DNA of 64,000 nucleotides from Sipunculus nudus (lineage: Eukaryota > Annelida > Sipuncula > Golfingiida > Sipunculidae): positions 62,001-126,000 of the forward strand of contig JAPPUL010000089.1 of NCBI GenBank assembly GCA_026874595.1, written 5' to 3'. The notes under the pieces were generated by a model, which did not search any database, had not been told where the DNA came from, and worked only from the letters and a program-made list of their open reading frames with translations. Of this stretch, positions 9,369-17,773 are shown in pieces (within the stretch, counting starts at the first letter, position 1; each line of letters starts with the position of its first letter). The translations under genes were made by a program, and so were the position numbers.

Positions 9369-10565
9369 TTAAATATCAAAAGAAAAAACTCTCCAAGTTT
9401 TAGAAAGAGTCCCTCCAATGTTCTTAATAGTATTAATCATTAAAGCATTATCTTCAAGTATCCAAGAAAACTCTAAATCACTAATAACTCCCTTGGCAAC
9501 ATATTCATATATTTTATAATATAAAATCATTTCTATATATTGTTTTCTATATTCTGGCAAAACGCCTAAAAGCATAATGCGGTATTTAGTAACACTTCCT
9601 TTTTTAATTAACACCTTTAAAAGGCGAGTTATCTCTAAATTGGAGAATGGATTTTTAGAAGTTTTGTTAGATGAAAGTATGTTATTAATGTCGGGAATAA
9701 GGGCAATAAAGCCAACAGGCCTATTATCGATATATGCAAAGAGAACAAGTTCTTTTTTAACGATGCTTTTAAACTCATGAGCGGCAACGATAAATTCGCT
9801 TGAATCCATAGGTACAAAGCCCCAATTTTTGTGCCATGATTTAGTATAAAGGTCCCTAATAATATTCATATCGTTCATAAAAGCCTTGCCAGAAAGGTTT
9901 ATATGCCTTATGGAGACTTTATATTTTTTAATAACTCTAAAAACAAGCTTTTTAATTTGAGCAATTCTTTTTGTACCGGTCTGGCCGCTAGACAGCACAT
10001 TATGTTCATTAAGGGAGAAAGCCAAAATATCTTTTTCCTTATGAAAGCCGTACTTGGCTAAAAAGTCTTTATAATATGGATAGTTATAGGAAGTGTTTAC
10101 GTAAGGCGGCAAGCTATAGTTATCAATGAGAAGGCCTATGGTATAATTAGTTGAGAAGTTAAGGGGCCCTATAATTTTATTAACCTTCATCTCGTCTTTT
10201 AATATATTGATAGCGTGATCAAGCATAATTTTTGCGACGCTAAAATCGTTTATAACATCAAAAAAGCCAAAGAACGCAGTATTTTTTTTATGGAAGTCAT
10301 TGTATTTGAAATCGACTCCAAAAGCAAGACGCCCTACAATGGACTTATCAAAAGAAGCCAAGATATACCTAACGAAAGCATTATTGTGAAAAGGGTGATT
10401 ATTAAAAAGCAAGCCCTTAGTGTTAAGTAATCTGTTACCAATTAAGGTCATGTCAAGGGGAGGAATATAATTGGTGTCGTTATAGTAAAGGAGCTTAGGA
10501 AAGGTAATAAAATCTTTAATAAGGTTATAATTTTGAGGAGAGAAGGTAGTGATTTGGGAATTCAT
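9369..10565 (-). CDS. GNAT-superfamily protein, YghO-like
   Basis: A 398-aa protein that looks like the long GNAT-type family represented by E. coli YghO. Family-like stretches are the N-terminal region (PPLDMTLIGNRLLNTK), the centre (IIGPLNFSTNYTIGLLIDNY at about 135-155, YPYYKDFLAKYGFHKEKDIL at about 162-181) and a C-terminal acyltransferase-like part with VLFAYIDNRPVGFIALIPD at about 270-290 and an ascending GVLPEYRK element. The substrate is unknown. It is transcribed towards the FN3 lipoproteins with a gap of about 33 bp, possibly in one unit. Family assignment is moderately certain; catalytic activity was not tested. Confidence 0.6.
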   Translation of the reverse strand: MNSQITTFSPQNYNLIKDFITFPKLLYYNDTNYIPPLDMTLIGNRLLNTKGLLFNNHPFHNNAFVRYILASFDKSIVGRLAFGVDFKYNDFHKKNTAFFGFFDVINDFSVAKIMLDHAINILKDEMKVNKIIGPLNFSTNYTIGLLIDNYSLPPYVNTSYNYPYYKDFLAKYGFHKEKDILAFSLNEHNVLSSGQTGTKRIAQIKKLVFRVIKKYKVSIRHINLSGKAFMNDMNIIRDLYTKSWHKNWGFVPMDSSEFIVAAHEFKSIVKKELVLFAYIDNRPVGFIALIPDINNILSSNKTSKNPFSNLEITRLLKVLIKKGSVTKYRIMLLGVLPEYRKQYIEMILYYKIYEYVAKGVISDLEFSWILEDNALMINTIKNIGGTLSKTWRVFSFDI

Positions 10566-10762
10566 GATTATAAAATATATAGAATAAGTGTCGTAGTCAA
10601 ATATGGCAATAGAAATATAGGAGATAGTTTAAAAATTGCTATGTATAAAAAGTTATGCTTTATATTGGCTATAAACGGTTTCTACAAGAGGTTTAAGCAA
10701 TAAATAAATAAATATAATATTATATTGAATGGATTAAAAGGTAAGTTTTTAGAGTAGTTATG

Positions 10763-10791
10763 TTGACAGGGTATAATATATTGTATATAAT
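10763..10791 (+). promoter_or_regulatory. Consensus sigma-70 promoter of the HU gene
   Basis: A perfect TTGACA (10763-10768), a 17-base spacer and a perfect TATAAT (10786-10791) lie 59 bases before the HU start codon. This is the strongest promoter match I found in the window and fits a highly expressed nucleoid protein. Confidence 0.9.
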
Positions 10792-10849
10792 TCTTTTACT
10801 ATTAGAGTGTACAACGGTTGTTGTATGACAATCAGTAGGAGGACTTACG

Positions 10850-11134
10850 GTGAATAAAACTGAACTGGTTGATGCTATGGCGAAGCAGAGCGGGTTGTCT
10901 AAGAAGGACTCTGAGAAGAGTTTAAACGCTTTTTTAGAGACAGTTAAGCGAGTGCTTTCCGAGAGGGATAAGCTGGCATTGGTAGGATTTGGAACTTTTA
11001 AGGTAATGCACAGGAAGAAAACAACGGGAGTGAATCCGAGAACAAAGCAGAAGATACCAATAGCAGCAAAGGATGTAGCAAAGCTAAAGTTTAGCGATTC
11101 TGTTAATGAATTGTTAAATCCAAAAAAGAAGTAA
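10850..11134 (+). CDS. hup: HU-family nucleoid DNA-binding protein
   Basis: Histone-like DNA-bending protein. The 94-aa length is right for HU/IHF. It starts at GTG 10850, preceded by TAGGAGG at 7-base spacing. The N-terminal dimerisation helices (MNKTELVDAMAKQSGLSKKD) are followed by the core VGFGTFKVMHRKKTTGVNPR, which includes the DNA-binding arm signature with NPRTKQKIPIAAKDVAKLKF. It has a consensus promoter of its own. A loose inverted repeat (TAAGCTAA/TTAGCTTA, about 11152-11188) lies downstream without a T-tract. Confidence 0.96.
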   Translation: MNKTELVDAMAKQSGLSKKDSEKSLNAFLETVKRVLSERDKLALVGFGTFKVMHRKKTTGVNPRTKQKIPIAAKDVAKLKFSDSVNELLNPKKK

Positions 11135-11257
11135 ACAATGAAATAAGGGTAAGCTAAGGGTATAGTAAAATAAATACTTTTAGCTTATCATTGTGCTATA
11201 CTTTATGTGCACCGAGCTTAGAGTTAGGATTTAAGTTGGTCATATTAAGGATAAGAA

Positions 11258-11890
11258 ATGGGAATAAGTAGCGAAAGAGTAGGTGCAGTGAAGAGATCGA
11301 AGAAAAAGAAGGGAGTGTTGGAGGAGGAGTCTTTAGGGGCGAAGGCGTTAAGGAGTTACATAGAGCTTTTTGAAAGATATAGGCTTGATGAACTTAGGAT
11401 AGAAGAGAATGGGTTTGAATTTGTGTTAAAGCGAGATAGTAATGCAGGCGGGTTAGAAGTGGCAGAAGAAGTGGGGGGGGTAGTTGGGGGGGGTGCAGGG
11501 GGAGGATTAGCTTTTGAGGAGGCGGGAGTTGTAAATTCTGTTGAAGATGGAGTTGAAGATAGAAGGGATACAGAATTGGTTTTGCAGGGTGAGGGCGAGA
11601 TGGGGGTAGGTGAGATGGGGGTAGGTGAGGGGGAAGAGGGGCAAGAATATACGATAGTGAGCTCTCCGATAGTGGGAACATTTTATAGTAAGCCAAGTCC
11701 AGAGAGTCCGCCCTTTGTGGTAGAGGGTAGCGTGGTAAGTGAAGATCGCACAATAGGTATAGTAGAGGCGATGAAGATGATGAACGAGATCAAAGCAGAA
11801 TGTAGAGGCAAGATAGTAAAGATTCTGGTCGAAGATGGTAGTTTGCTAAAGAAAGGCCAAGCAATATTTTATATAAATCCGAACATATAA
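11258..11890 (+). CDS. accB: Biotin carboxyl carrier protein of acetyl-CoA carboxylase
   Basis: Carries the biotin prosthetic group for malonyl-CoA synthesis. The 210-aa protein has an N-terminal helical part (SYIELFERYRLDELRIEENGFEFVLKR, typical of AccB), then a low-complexity Gly/Glu/Val linker (about residues 65-125, with a 7-residue GEMGVGE repeat), and a C-terminal biotinyl domain with VEAMKMMNEI, where Lys173 is the biotinylation site. The PIVGTFYSKPSPESPPFV segment is diagnostic. No accC is adjacent. The linker is longer than in most AccB proteins. Upstream, TATACT (11197-11202) could be a -10 box. Confidence 0.92.
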   Translation: MGISSERVGAVKRSKKKKGVLEEESLGAKALRSYIELFERYRLDELRIEENGFEFVLKRDSNAGGLEVAEEVGGVVGGGAGGGLAFEEAGVVNSVEDGVEDRRDTELVLQGEGEMGVGEMGVGEGEEGQEYTIVSSPIVGTFYSKPSPESPPFVVEGSVVSEDRTIGIVEAMKMMNEIKAECRGKIVKILVEDGSLLKKGQAIFYINPNI

Positions 11891-11949
11891 AAAAGAAAGC
11901 TATAAAAAGAGCTTCTCAAAAGAGAAAATAGTTAATAAGGCGATATAGA

Positions 11950-12561
11950 GTGGTTGCAATTAAGCAAAGCTGTTTAATAACCAAAGGAGTGACAATACTG
12001 TTATTATTGATAAAGATGATGTTATTAAATGGTTGCATTAAATCAAGTGAAGTAGAGGGGTGTATGCGTGTAGGAGATGGGGAGGGGGGTGATGGCAAAA
12101 GGGAAGAAGTTGTTGAGGCTGGAGATCGTATTGGAGTATTATTCATAGGCAAATACGCAAAGACAGGAGAAGTTTTCACAAAGAGGTGGGGAGAGGGAGC
12201 AAAACCGATAGACTTTGTAGTAGGTAGAGGCAAGATGATAAAAGGCTTTGAGGATGGGGTTTTGGGTCTTTTGTGCGGAGATGAGAAAGATATATTGATA
12301 AAGCCGCTTTTTGGTTATGGAGAAAGGGATAAAAAGTTGTTTAAGGAGATAAAGCGTGATACATTTCGTTTAGGTGGGATTAATTTGAAGGTGGGAGATA
12401 AGATACGCTATCCAGACGGAGGAACTTCCTACGGGTCATATCCGATAATAAAGCTAACTGATGAGGTGGTAACAATAGATCTAAATCACTATTTGGCGGG
12501 ACATACATTAAAATTCAAGGTAAAGGTGGTAAAGCTAGAAAAAGGTAAAGGAGTAGAGTAA
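11950..12561 (+). CDS. FKBP-type peptidyl-prolyl isomerase, probable lipoprotein
   Basis: Prolyl isomerase/chaperone of the envelope. The 203-aa product has a signal sequence (TILLLLIKMMLLNGC) with a lipobox-like LLNGC, so it is probably anchored to a membrane. The FKBP domain spans about residues 58-115: VEAGDRIGVLFIGKYAKTGEVF, PIDFVVGRGKMIKGFEDGVLGL and EKDILIKPLFGYGERD. These are the active-site and flap residues in SlyD/FkpA order. After that an inserted segment precedes the closing beta strand (HTLKFKVKVVKL), as in SlyD-like proteins. The GTG start at 11950 has only a weak ribosome binding site, so an alternative start is possible. Confidence 0.85.
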   Translation: MVAIKQSCLITKGVTILLLLIKMMLLNGCIKSSEVEGCMRVGDGEGGDGKREEVVEAGDRIGVLFIGKYAKTGEVFTKRWGEGAKPIDFVVGRGKMIKGFEDGVLGLLCGDEKDILIKPLFGYGERDKKLFKEIKRDTFRLGGINLKVGDKIRYPDGGTSYGSYPIIKLTDEVVTIDLNHYLAGHTLKFKVKVVKLEKGKGVE

Positions 12562-12603
12562 GGGAGAGGATGTGCTAAGGAGAGAAATAGTTATGATATG
12601 TTG

Positions 12604-12963
12604 TTAATTATGAAGTTTAATAAAAGCTTTATTAGTCTTTATACATTTTGCAAGTAACGCCTCATCGTAAGATATATCATTTTTGCTGCATATGAATGTG
12701 ATAAAAGAGTTAATTAAATCAAGTTGCTTGGTAATAGAAGAGAGTTGGTTTTGTATGTACGTTTTGTCTTTATAAAGCGCCTTAAGCTCAGCAGCTTGTT
12801 TTTTAAGCAAAGCACAATAGCGAACTAAAGCTCGAGACGAACTTTCAGGGGAGCTATCGTAAAATATAATATTGTCTAAAGTGTTTTGACAAAAGGTTTT
12901 GACGTCCTGGTCATGACTATTTTGTATACTAAAAGTTTTGATAGACTCTTTAATTGAGAACAT
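12604..12963 (-). CDS. Small hypothetical protein
   Basis: I do not recognise this 119-aa protein. It is predicted to be mostly helical (RALVRYCALLKKQAAELKALYKDKTYIQNQLSSITKQLDLINSF reads as an amphipathic or coiled-coil region at about 45-90) and has no signal peptide or membrane segment. There are three Cys without metal-site spacing. It is convergent with the FKBP gene and divergent from the GlnD-like gene. It is called a gene because the frame fills the gap, has a plausible start and encodes a well-mixed composition unlike antisense shadows. Function is open. Confidence 0.5.
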   Translation of the reverse strand: MFSIKESIKTFSIQNSHDQDVKTFCQNTLDNIIFYDSSPESSSRALVRYCALLKKQAAELKALYKDKTYIQNQLSSITKQLDLINSFITFICSKNDISYDEALLAKCIKTNKAFIKLHN

Positions 12964-13266
12964 AAACCCGCCCTTTTAAATAAATTAAACTTAAGAAAAA
13001 GAAATAGTTTTCCAAATATAAAATGTGTAACTTTTGTAAAAAGCGAATGTTTTTTTTAAAATAAGCTAGAAAATAAGCTAGAAGATAAAAATAATCTAAC
13101 AAAAAGAAATAATCTAACAAAAAGAAACTAAACAAAATGCCTTAAGCAAGAGAACGGTGGTCATATTTTCTTATGGATATAGTAATATCAGGATAGATTA
13201 TGATTATTTGGAATGATAAACTAAGGATAAACTTTTGAAATAAAATACAGAAGAAGGATATATTGA
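12964..13266. repeat. Intergenic gap with short direct repeats
   Basis: This 303-bp gap has no convincing gene. It holds two imperfect copies of ATAAGCTAGAAAATAAGCTAGA-like sequence (about 13061-13086) and two exact copies of ATAATCTAACAAAAAGAA (about 13090-13125). It must contain the divergent promoters of the flanking genes; no clear -35/-10 pair is seen. Confidence 0.5.
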
Positions 13267-15045
13267 ATGTCAGAAAAGTCAGATTTGAAGAAGCTCGTAA
13301 GTTCAAAAAATATACTAAAAGAGCTATTGTCGTTATCAGATGAGAGGTTATGTTCGTATTTCAAGGAGCTATCGAAGCTAAACTTTCATTTAAGCCGTCA
13401 TGGGATGAAGAGCAAACATAGGTTTACGGTATATGAACATACGAAGAAGCTGCTTAAGAATTTCGCACTTGCTCTTCGGTATAGAGAAGACAAAGAGTTT
13501 TGTGAGAGGGATTTACTAAACACAACAGTGTATAGGCGATATTTTTTCAAACGAGTGATAGGGTTGATAGAGGAGCTTGAACTAAAAACAGATAGTGATG
13601 ATTTTCGAGTTATAGTGCTTACAATGCTCTTGCATGATGTTGGCAAATGTTCTTATGACATGAGCGAGGAGGCAATAATTGAGCAATCGAATGCAAGCAG
13701 GAAGGGTTTGAAGTATCGGAGTGTAGAATATTTAAAATTGTATTATAGAAATAAGGATCATGATGAGCGTGGAGCGTTTTTAGCTTATTCTCGTTTTGAG
13801 GAGGCGGGTATAGATCAGATATTTGCGGCACGAGTTAGGAATACGATAATCGGGCATGATGATTTTGGGACATTGCATCGAGATAAGGATTTTAATTTTT
13901 TTACTTTTTTGCGACGTATAATGAACCACGCAACAATATATAATTACCCGATGTTGGGGCGTGTGGATGCAGATAAGATACTGATACGGGAACTTAATAT
14001 AAATTATTTAGTATATCTAATGGATGTATATAGCGTTGATGACACGGGTGAGATATGGTATATGATACGCTCTGATAAAGAAACTATCTATATGAAGGGG
14101 AAGTGGTTATTAGGGCGCAAGTTAAAAGACATATTGGATGTGGTAGATATAGAATTTAGGGACAAGTGGGATTTTGAGAAAAAGAAAGCACTTGAAGAGA
14201 AATTAAGAAAAAGCTTTTTGCAAGGGCTTCGGGGGACAACGAAATCGCTGTTGGACACAGAATTTGATGAGATACTACCTGTGCGAGAAAAAGATAGTCT
14301 TATAAGCTTTCTGAATTCCTATTTTTCTCTAACAGACAGTATGTATCCGTTTTATTTGAATGATACAAGTCCGGCAGATAAGATACTCCATATGAAGTTA
14401 TTTTCCGAGCGAGGCAGTGATTTTAATTTTACCTATGTAATTGATGAAAAAGATCCAAGTACCTTTGAAATACATATAGTAAAACAAAGCGCTTATGAGG
14501 GGACGCTGCTTAGGATAGTAAGAGCAATAATGGTAACAAGTATAGAGAGGGATAGATGTCTTAAAATATATAAACTATATGCCTACTCAGGACAAAATAA
14601 TCGTCTTGTAGATATAGTAATGGTTAAGCACATAGATAATGTTGCTGTAGCAAAAGATATACTTGAACTTTTGTCTTCTAATCTAAGTAAATGTACACAA
14701 GCAGGTTATACAAAAGAGCAACTTGATTTACCGATAAGCAAGGAAGATTTTGATAATAGAACAGCGTCATTGGGGATTGATTTAAATAATATTGAGATTG
14801 ACACAAGGACTTTTCAAGAAATACGTGTTAGAACAAAAGTAATATCTAATTTGAATATATATTGTTGTCTTGAGGTGCTTAGTTATATAAATATAGTAAA
14901 TGTTAAGGTGGAAGAGGAGTATGGTGGATATGTTTATGTTATAGTTATTAGTCAAATTAATAATAAAACCTATAAAATAACTTCTGCATCTGCCTTTAAA
15001 GCTGATTTAATTGCTGAGTTAAGCCGTAATGTAAAGCTATGCTAA
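13267..15045 (+). CDS. GlnD-like HD-domain protein lacking the nucleotidyltransferase domain
   Basis: A 592-aa cytoplasmic protein. Residues about 45-260 form a metal-dependent HD phosphohydrolase domain of the GlnD type: the entry KHRFTVYEHTKKLL (His51, His58), the metal pair HD at His123-Asp124 in LLHDVGK, and a later RNTIIGHDDFG. The C-terminal part ends in an ACT-like region (RTKVISNLNIYCCLEVLSYINIVNVKV), as in PII-uridylyl-removing enzymes. The N-terminal nucleotidyltransferase signature (GSxARGE) of real GlnD is absent, so only a hydrolase/sensor role is plausible. The 3' end is included in a tandem duplication (14991-15425). The following genes differ in composition, so this gene probably marks the left edge of an accessory block. 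Confidence 0.7.
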   Translation: MSEKSDLKKLVSSKNILKELLSLSDERLCSYFKELSKLNFHLSRHGMKSKHRFTVYEHTKKLLKNFALALRYREDKEFCERDLLNTTVYRRYFFKRVIGLIEELELKTDSDDFRVIVLTMLLHDVGKCSYDMSEEAIIEQSNASRKGLKYRSVEYLKLYYRNKDHDERGAFLAYSRFEEAGIDQIFAARVRNTIIGHDDFGTLHRDKDFNFFTFLRRIMNHATIYNYPMLGRVDADKILIRELNINYLVYLMDVYSVDDTGEIWYMIRSDKETIYMKGKWLLGRKLKDILDVVDIEFRDKWDFEKKKALEEKLRKSFLQGLRGTTKSLLDTEFDEILPVREKDSLISFLNSYFSLTDSMYPFYLNDTSPADKILHMKLFSERGSDFNFTYVIDEKDPSTFEIHIVKQSAYEGTLLRIVRAIMVTSIERDRCLKIYKLYAYSGQNNRLVDIVMVKHIDNVAVAKDILELLSSNLSKCTQAGYTKEQLDLPISKEDFDNRTASLGIDLNNIEIDTRTFQEIRVRTKVISNLNIYCCLEVLSYINIVNVKVEEEYGGYVYVIVISQINNKTYKITSASAFKADLIAELSRNVKLC

Positions 15046-15425
15046 TAATAGCTATGCTAATATTCTAGGTCGTATTTCCGATAACGCTTTTTATGCAGAC
15101 TACAAAAATTATCATTTTTAGAATAACTTTAACTATCCTTTTGTTTTTAGCTTTCGTTTCGGATATTAATGCTTCTTTAAAAGATTATTATTTTGTACCA
15201 CAACGGCTTTTGCCTTTAAAGCTGATTTAATTGCTGAGTTAAGCCGTAATGTAAAGCTATGCTAATAAAGCTATGCTAATATTCTAGGTCGTATTTCCGA
15301 TAACACTTTTTATGCAGACTACAAAAATTATCATTTTTAGAATAACTTTAATTATCCTTTTGTTTTTAGCTTTCGTTTCGGATATTAATGCTTCTTTAAA
15401 AGATTATTATTTTGTTCCACAACGG
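14991..15425. repeat. Tandem duplication (about 216-220 bp) across the GlnD-like 3' end and the start of the next gene
   Basis: Copy 1 is 14991-15210 and copy 2 is 15211-15425, offset by 220 bases with a few substitutions and small indels. Each copy holds the last 18 codons of the GlnD-like gene, the gap, and the first 38 codons of the secreted-protein gene. The functional HD gene end is in copy 1 and the functional start of the next gene is in copy 2. Confidence 0.95.
15093..15230 (+). pseudogene. 5' remnant of the secreted-protein gene, created by the tandem duplication
   Basis: Begins MQTTKIIIFRITLTILLFLA, nearly the same 38 residues as the gene starting at 15312. At the copy junction it runs into the duplicated end of the HD gene in another frame and stops at TAA 15228. 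It encodes 45 residues: an intact signal peptide with a short tail. It could still be translated as a small membrane peptide, but it is most simply a duplication relic. Confidence 0.85.
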
Positions 15426-16256
15426 CGGGCTTTGATATTTGTTGAGGATTATTATTCGCTTTATAGACGAAACCTTTATCATCGCTCAGATAGCCATATT
15501 GCTAATATTCATTACCTTAAAATCGCTTTTCAGAAGGCTTTGTCAAATAAATGGTGGGCTCATCCTGTTAAAGTTTTCTCATATTTTAGATTCAATTGGA
15601 AAACTACATTAAATGGTTATACTCAGGCTCAGCATGCTAAGTATAAAGAACTTCTTAAAATGAGACTTGCTTTTTTACTCACTAAAGAATATCTGGACCT
15701 CGGTGCGCGTTATGACAAAGAAAATATTTATTGGTTTAATATTGAGCAAATTGAGACTGACAAAACTAAAGAACATCATATCTTACGAGGGTTTAGAATC
15801 GCTTCTACTTGTTACAAGGAGGCTGGTAAATACTTTTTCTTAACTAAAGAATTTGCTCGGAAATTACAAGAAGATATTTATCAGAACCAGCTTTTATTGG
15901 ATGAGCAAAAGCGGGAGGGGGGGATTTCCTTTAACAAAATTAATATGTTTGACTCCATGGGGGGCGATATTGATAGCATGTTGAATGAGGCTTATGAAAT
16001 TTATTTCGGCGGCTCTATGATTGAAGAGGACCATCCTTTACTCCAAAATAAGAAAATTAAGCTTTCTATTCCCCTAGAACAGTATAATCAGAAAGTCGAT
16101 TTGTATAAGAAAAATAAAAAGTACTTTCATAAAGAGGCTTATCCTAAGTATAATTACTCTAAAATTATTAGAGATAGACTCTTTAATTTAGATGCTAAAA
16201 AACGTAGATTTAATACCTTGATAACGCTGATTAAGAATAATAAAAATAAAAACTAA
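15312..16256 (+). CDS. Secreted or periplasmic protein of unknown function, first gene of the sigma/CHAT block
   Basis: I do not recognise this 314-aa family. The N-terminus MQTTKIIIFRITLIILLFLAFVSDINASLKD is a signal peptide with likely cleavage after INA. The mature part is rich in aromatic and basic residues (RRALIFVEDYYSLYRRNLYHR, FSYFRFNWKTTLNGYTQAQHAKYKELLKMRLAFLLTKEY) and probably helical; no catalytic motif is visible. Codon use is T-rich in the coding strand, like the sigma factor gene downstream and unlike the HD gene upstream. The gap to the sigma gene is 111 bases with no terminator-like hairpin. An envelope component or substrate linked to the downstream protease is an inference from position only. 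Confidence 0.6.
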   Translation: MQTTKIIIFRITLIILLFLAFVSDINASLKDYYFVPQRRALIFVEDYYSLYRRNLYHRSDSHIANIHYLKIAFQKALSNKWWAHPVKVFSYFRFNWKTTLNGYTQAQHAKYKELLKMRLAFLLTKEYLDLGARYDKENIYWFNIEQIETDKTKEHHILRGFRIASTCYKEAGKYFFLTKEFARKLQEDIYQNQLLLDEQKREGGISFNKINMFDSMGGDIDSMLNEAYEIYFGGSMIEEDHPLLQNKKIKLSIPLEQYNQKVDLYKKNKKYFHKEAYPKYNYSKIIRDRLFNLDAKKRRFNTLITLIKNNKNKN

Positions 16257-16367
16257 ATCTTTTTTTTATAGATTTTTTGTAATAATTTTATCACATGATT
16301 CGTATTTATTATGTGTAGTGCTATTTAATTTGTTTAATTGATTTTATACCTTTTTGGGTTTTTTTTT

Positions 16368-17228
16368 ATGGATGACCATGTTCAGAAAGCTTATTTTAAC
16401 TATACTAACGATAGTTCCGAGAGGAATTTTAGCCTCTTATTTACTATTGCTCATAAGCAGCTTTTACAATTCTTGCTTGCTAAAAAGATGATGTTCGATG
16501 ATGCTGAGGACCTTTTACAGGAATTCTTTATTAAAGAATTTGATCACTGTCTTAACTCTTATGACCATAATAAAGGACGAAGCTTCTTTAATTTTATGAG
16601 GCATATTGTCTTCTTGCGCTATCTTTCATTCTATGACTTTTGTAGATTTAAAAAAGAAATCCCTTTACAACAAGATGATAAGGACTTAGATAATATTTTA
16701 CATGATAATTACTCATACCAGGATAACTTAATTACTAACTTTATTCATAGTGAGGTCGTCTCTTTATTTCGTAACCTTATTTTGGCTATTGAAAATGAAA
16801 ACTATCGCTTTGCTTTTATTCTTAAATTGTGTTTGCCAATTACTTTGTCGTCTCAGGAGGGAGCTTCTATACTAGGTTGTAGCATTTCTACTTATAATAC
16901 TTGGGTCCATCGGGCAAGCAAAAAGTTATACCATAATCTTAAAGATTTGCAGCAGTGTGGTAAACTTGAATTTGACCTTCATGACGCTTTCGATATCTTA
17001 AAGCACAAAGTTCGGAACAAAGGTCTTTCTTTCGATAGGGAAATCCTTTTTAAAATTAAAAATAGGAAGACTCAAGAGGTTTTGGAACTTAAACTTTTTT
17101 ATAAAATGTCAAGTGACTCTATTGCTTCTAAAACGGCTTTGTCGCTTAATGAGGTAAATGAGACTTTTAGACAAGGTATGTTTGAATTGCTTATTTTACT
17201 TAGTAAAAGTGAGATTTTATTGAGTTAA
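16368..17228 (+). CDS. Sigma-70-like (ECF-type) sigma factor with C-terminal extension
   Basis: A predicted RNA polymerase sigma factor. Start ATG 16368 is preferred over the in-frame TTG at 16338; it follows GGG and a T-run, like the fbaB start. Region 2 is seen at about residues 35-85 (FDDAEDLLQEFFIKEFDHCL then GRSFFNFMRHIVFLRYLSF). Region 4 lies at about 155-195 (LSSQEGASILGCSISTYNTWVHRASKKL), an HTH with the usual spacing to the terminal RA..KL. About 90 residues follow, with a second HTH-like stretch (IASKTALSLNEVNETFRQGMFELL); this tail is unusual for ECF factors and could be a sensory or inhibitory domain. Downstream, 29 bases away, is a small unknown protein, then TPR-CHAT. The gene order suggests the sigma factor controls or is controlled by them. 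Confidence 0.8.
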   Translation: MDDHVQKAYFNYTNDSSERNFSLLFTIAHKQLLQFLLAKKMMFDDAEDLLQEFFIKEFDHCLNSYDHNKGRSFFNFMRHIVFLRYLSFYDFCRFKKEIPLQQDDKDLDNILHDNYSYQDNLITNFIHSEVVSLFRNLILAIENENYRFAFILKLCLPITLSSQEGASILGCSISTYNTWVHRASKKLYHNLKDLQQCGKLEFDLHDAFDILKHKVRNKGLSFDREILFKIKNRKTQEVLELKLFYKMSSDSIASKTALSLNEVNETFRQGMFELLILLSKSEILLS

Positions 17229-17257
17229 GTCTTGTATTATTTTAGTGAGGAGTATTT

Positions 17258-17707
17258 ATGATTGATAAGGATAAGCTTTTAGCTTTTATTGATGGACTTG
17301 AGTTGTCCAATAATGATGATATTACTACAAGAAGTTCTAATGCATCTACTGGTGAGCTTGACCTTGATGTTAGTCTTAGAATTATTCATAGTTTGGCTAA
17401 GGGTAATTTTAAGCTTAACTCTTCTTTGAAAGATGCTTTTATTCAGTCTGTTGAAGAGTGCAATATGTCGCTTGAAGAAGTGCAAACGCACTTGCAGCTC
17501 TCTGAACAGGATATTGACCATATTATGTGTCTTGACACGCAGGAGGTAACTATAAAGGAGAGTATAAAAGATAAATTGATAAAATTTATTACTTATAATA
17601 ATAAAGACTTTTCACGCGAGTTTGACAAGAATAACGATAGCTACTTTAATGCTGTTAATGACAAGTTGCTTGAAAAGTATTATGACTCTAAAAAGAAAAG
17701 GCAATAG
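17258..17707 (+). CDS. Small acidic hypothetical protein between sigma factor and CHAT protease
   Basis: A 149-aa soluble protein of no family I recognise. It has a good ribosome binding site (GTGAGGAG, 6 bases before ATG). It is charged and mostly helical, with no membrane segment or zinc motif, so it is not a classical membrane or zf-HC2 anti-sigma factor. A helix-turn-helix-like stretch MSLEEVQTHLQLSEQDIDHI occupies about residues 68-87. The tight placement after the sigma factor makes a cytoplasmic anti-sigma factor, adaptor or protease substrate plausible; this is position-based inference. Confidence 0.6.
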   Translation: MIDKDKLLAFIDGLELSNNDDITTRSSNASTGELDLDVSLRIIHSLAKGNFKLNSSLKDAFIQSVEECNMSLEEVQTHLQLSEQDIDHIMCLDTQEVTIKESIKDKLIKFITYNNKDFSREFDKNNDSYFNAVNDKLLEKYYDSKKKRQ

Positions 17708-17773
17708 AACATTAGTATAATATCTTTATCTAATATTTATTTATGACTTTGTCGGTCGTCTAGATTAAGTAGT

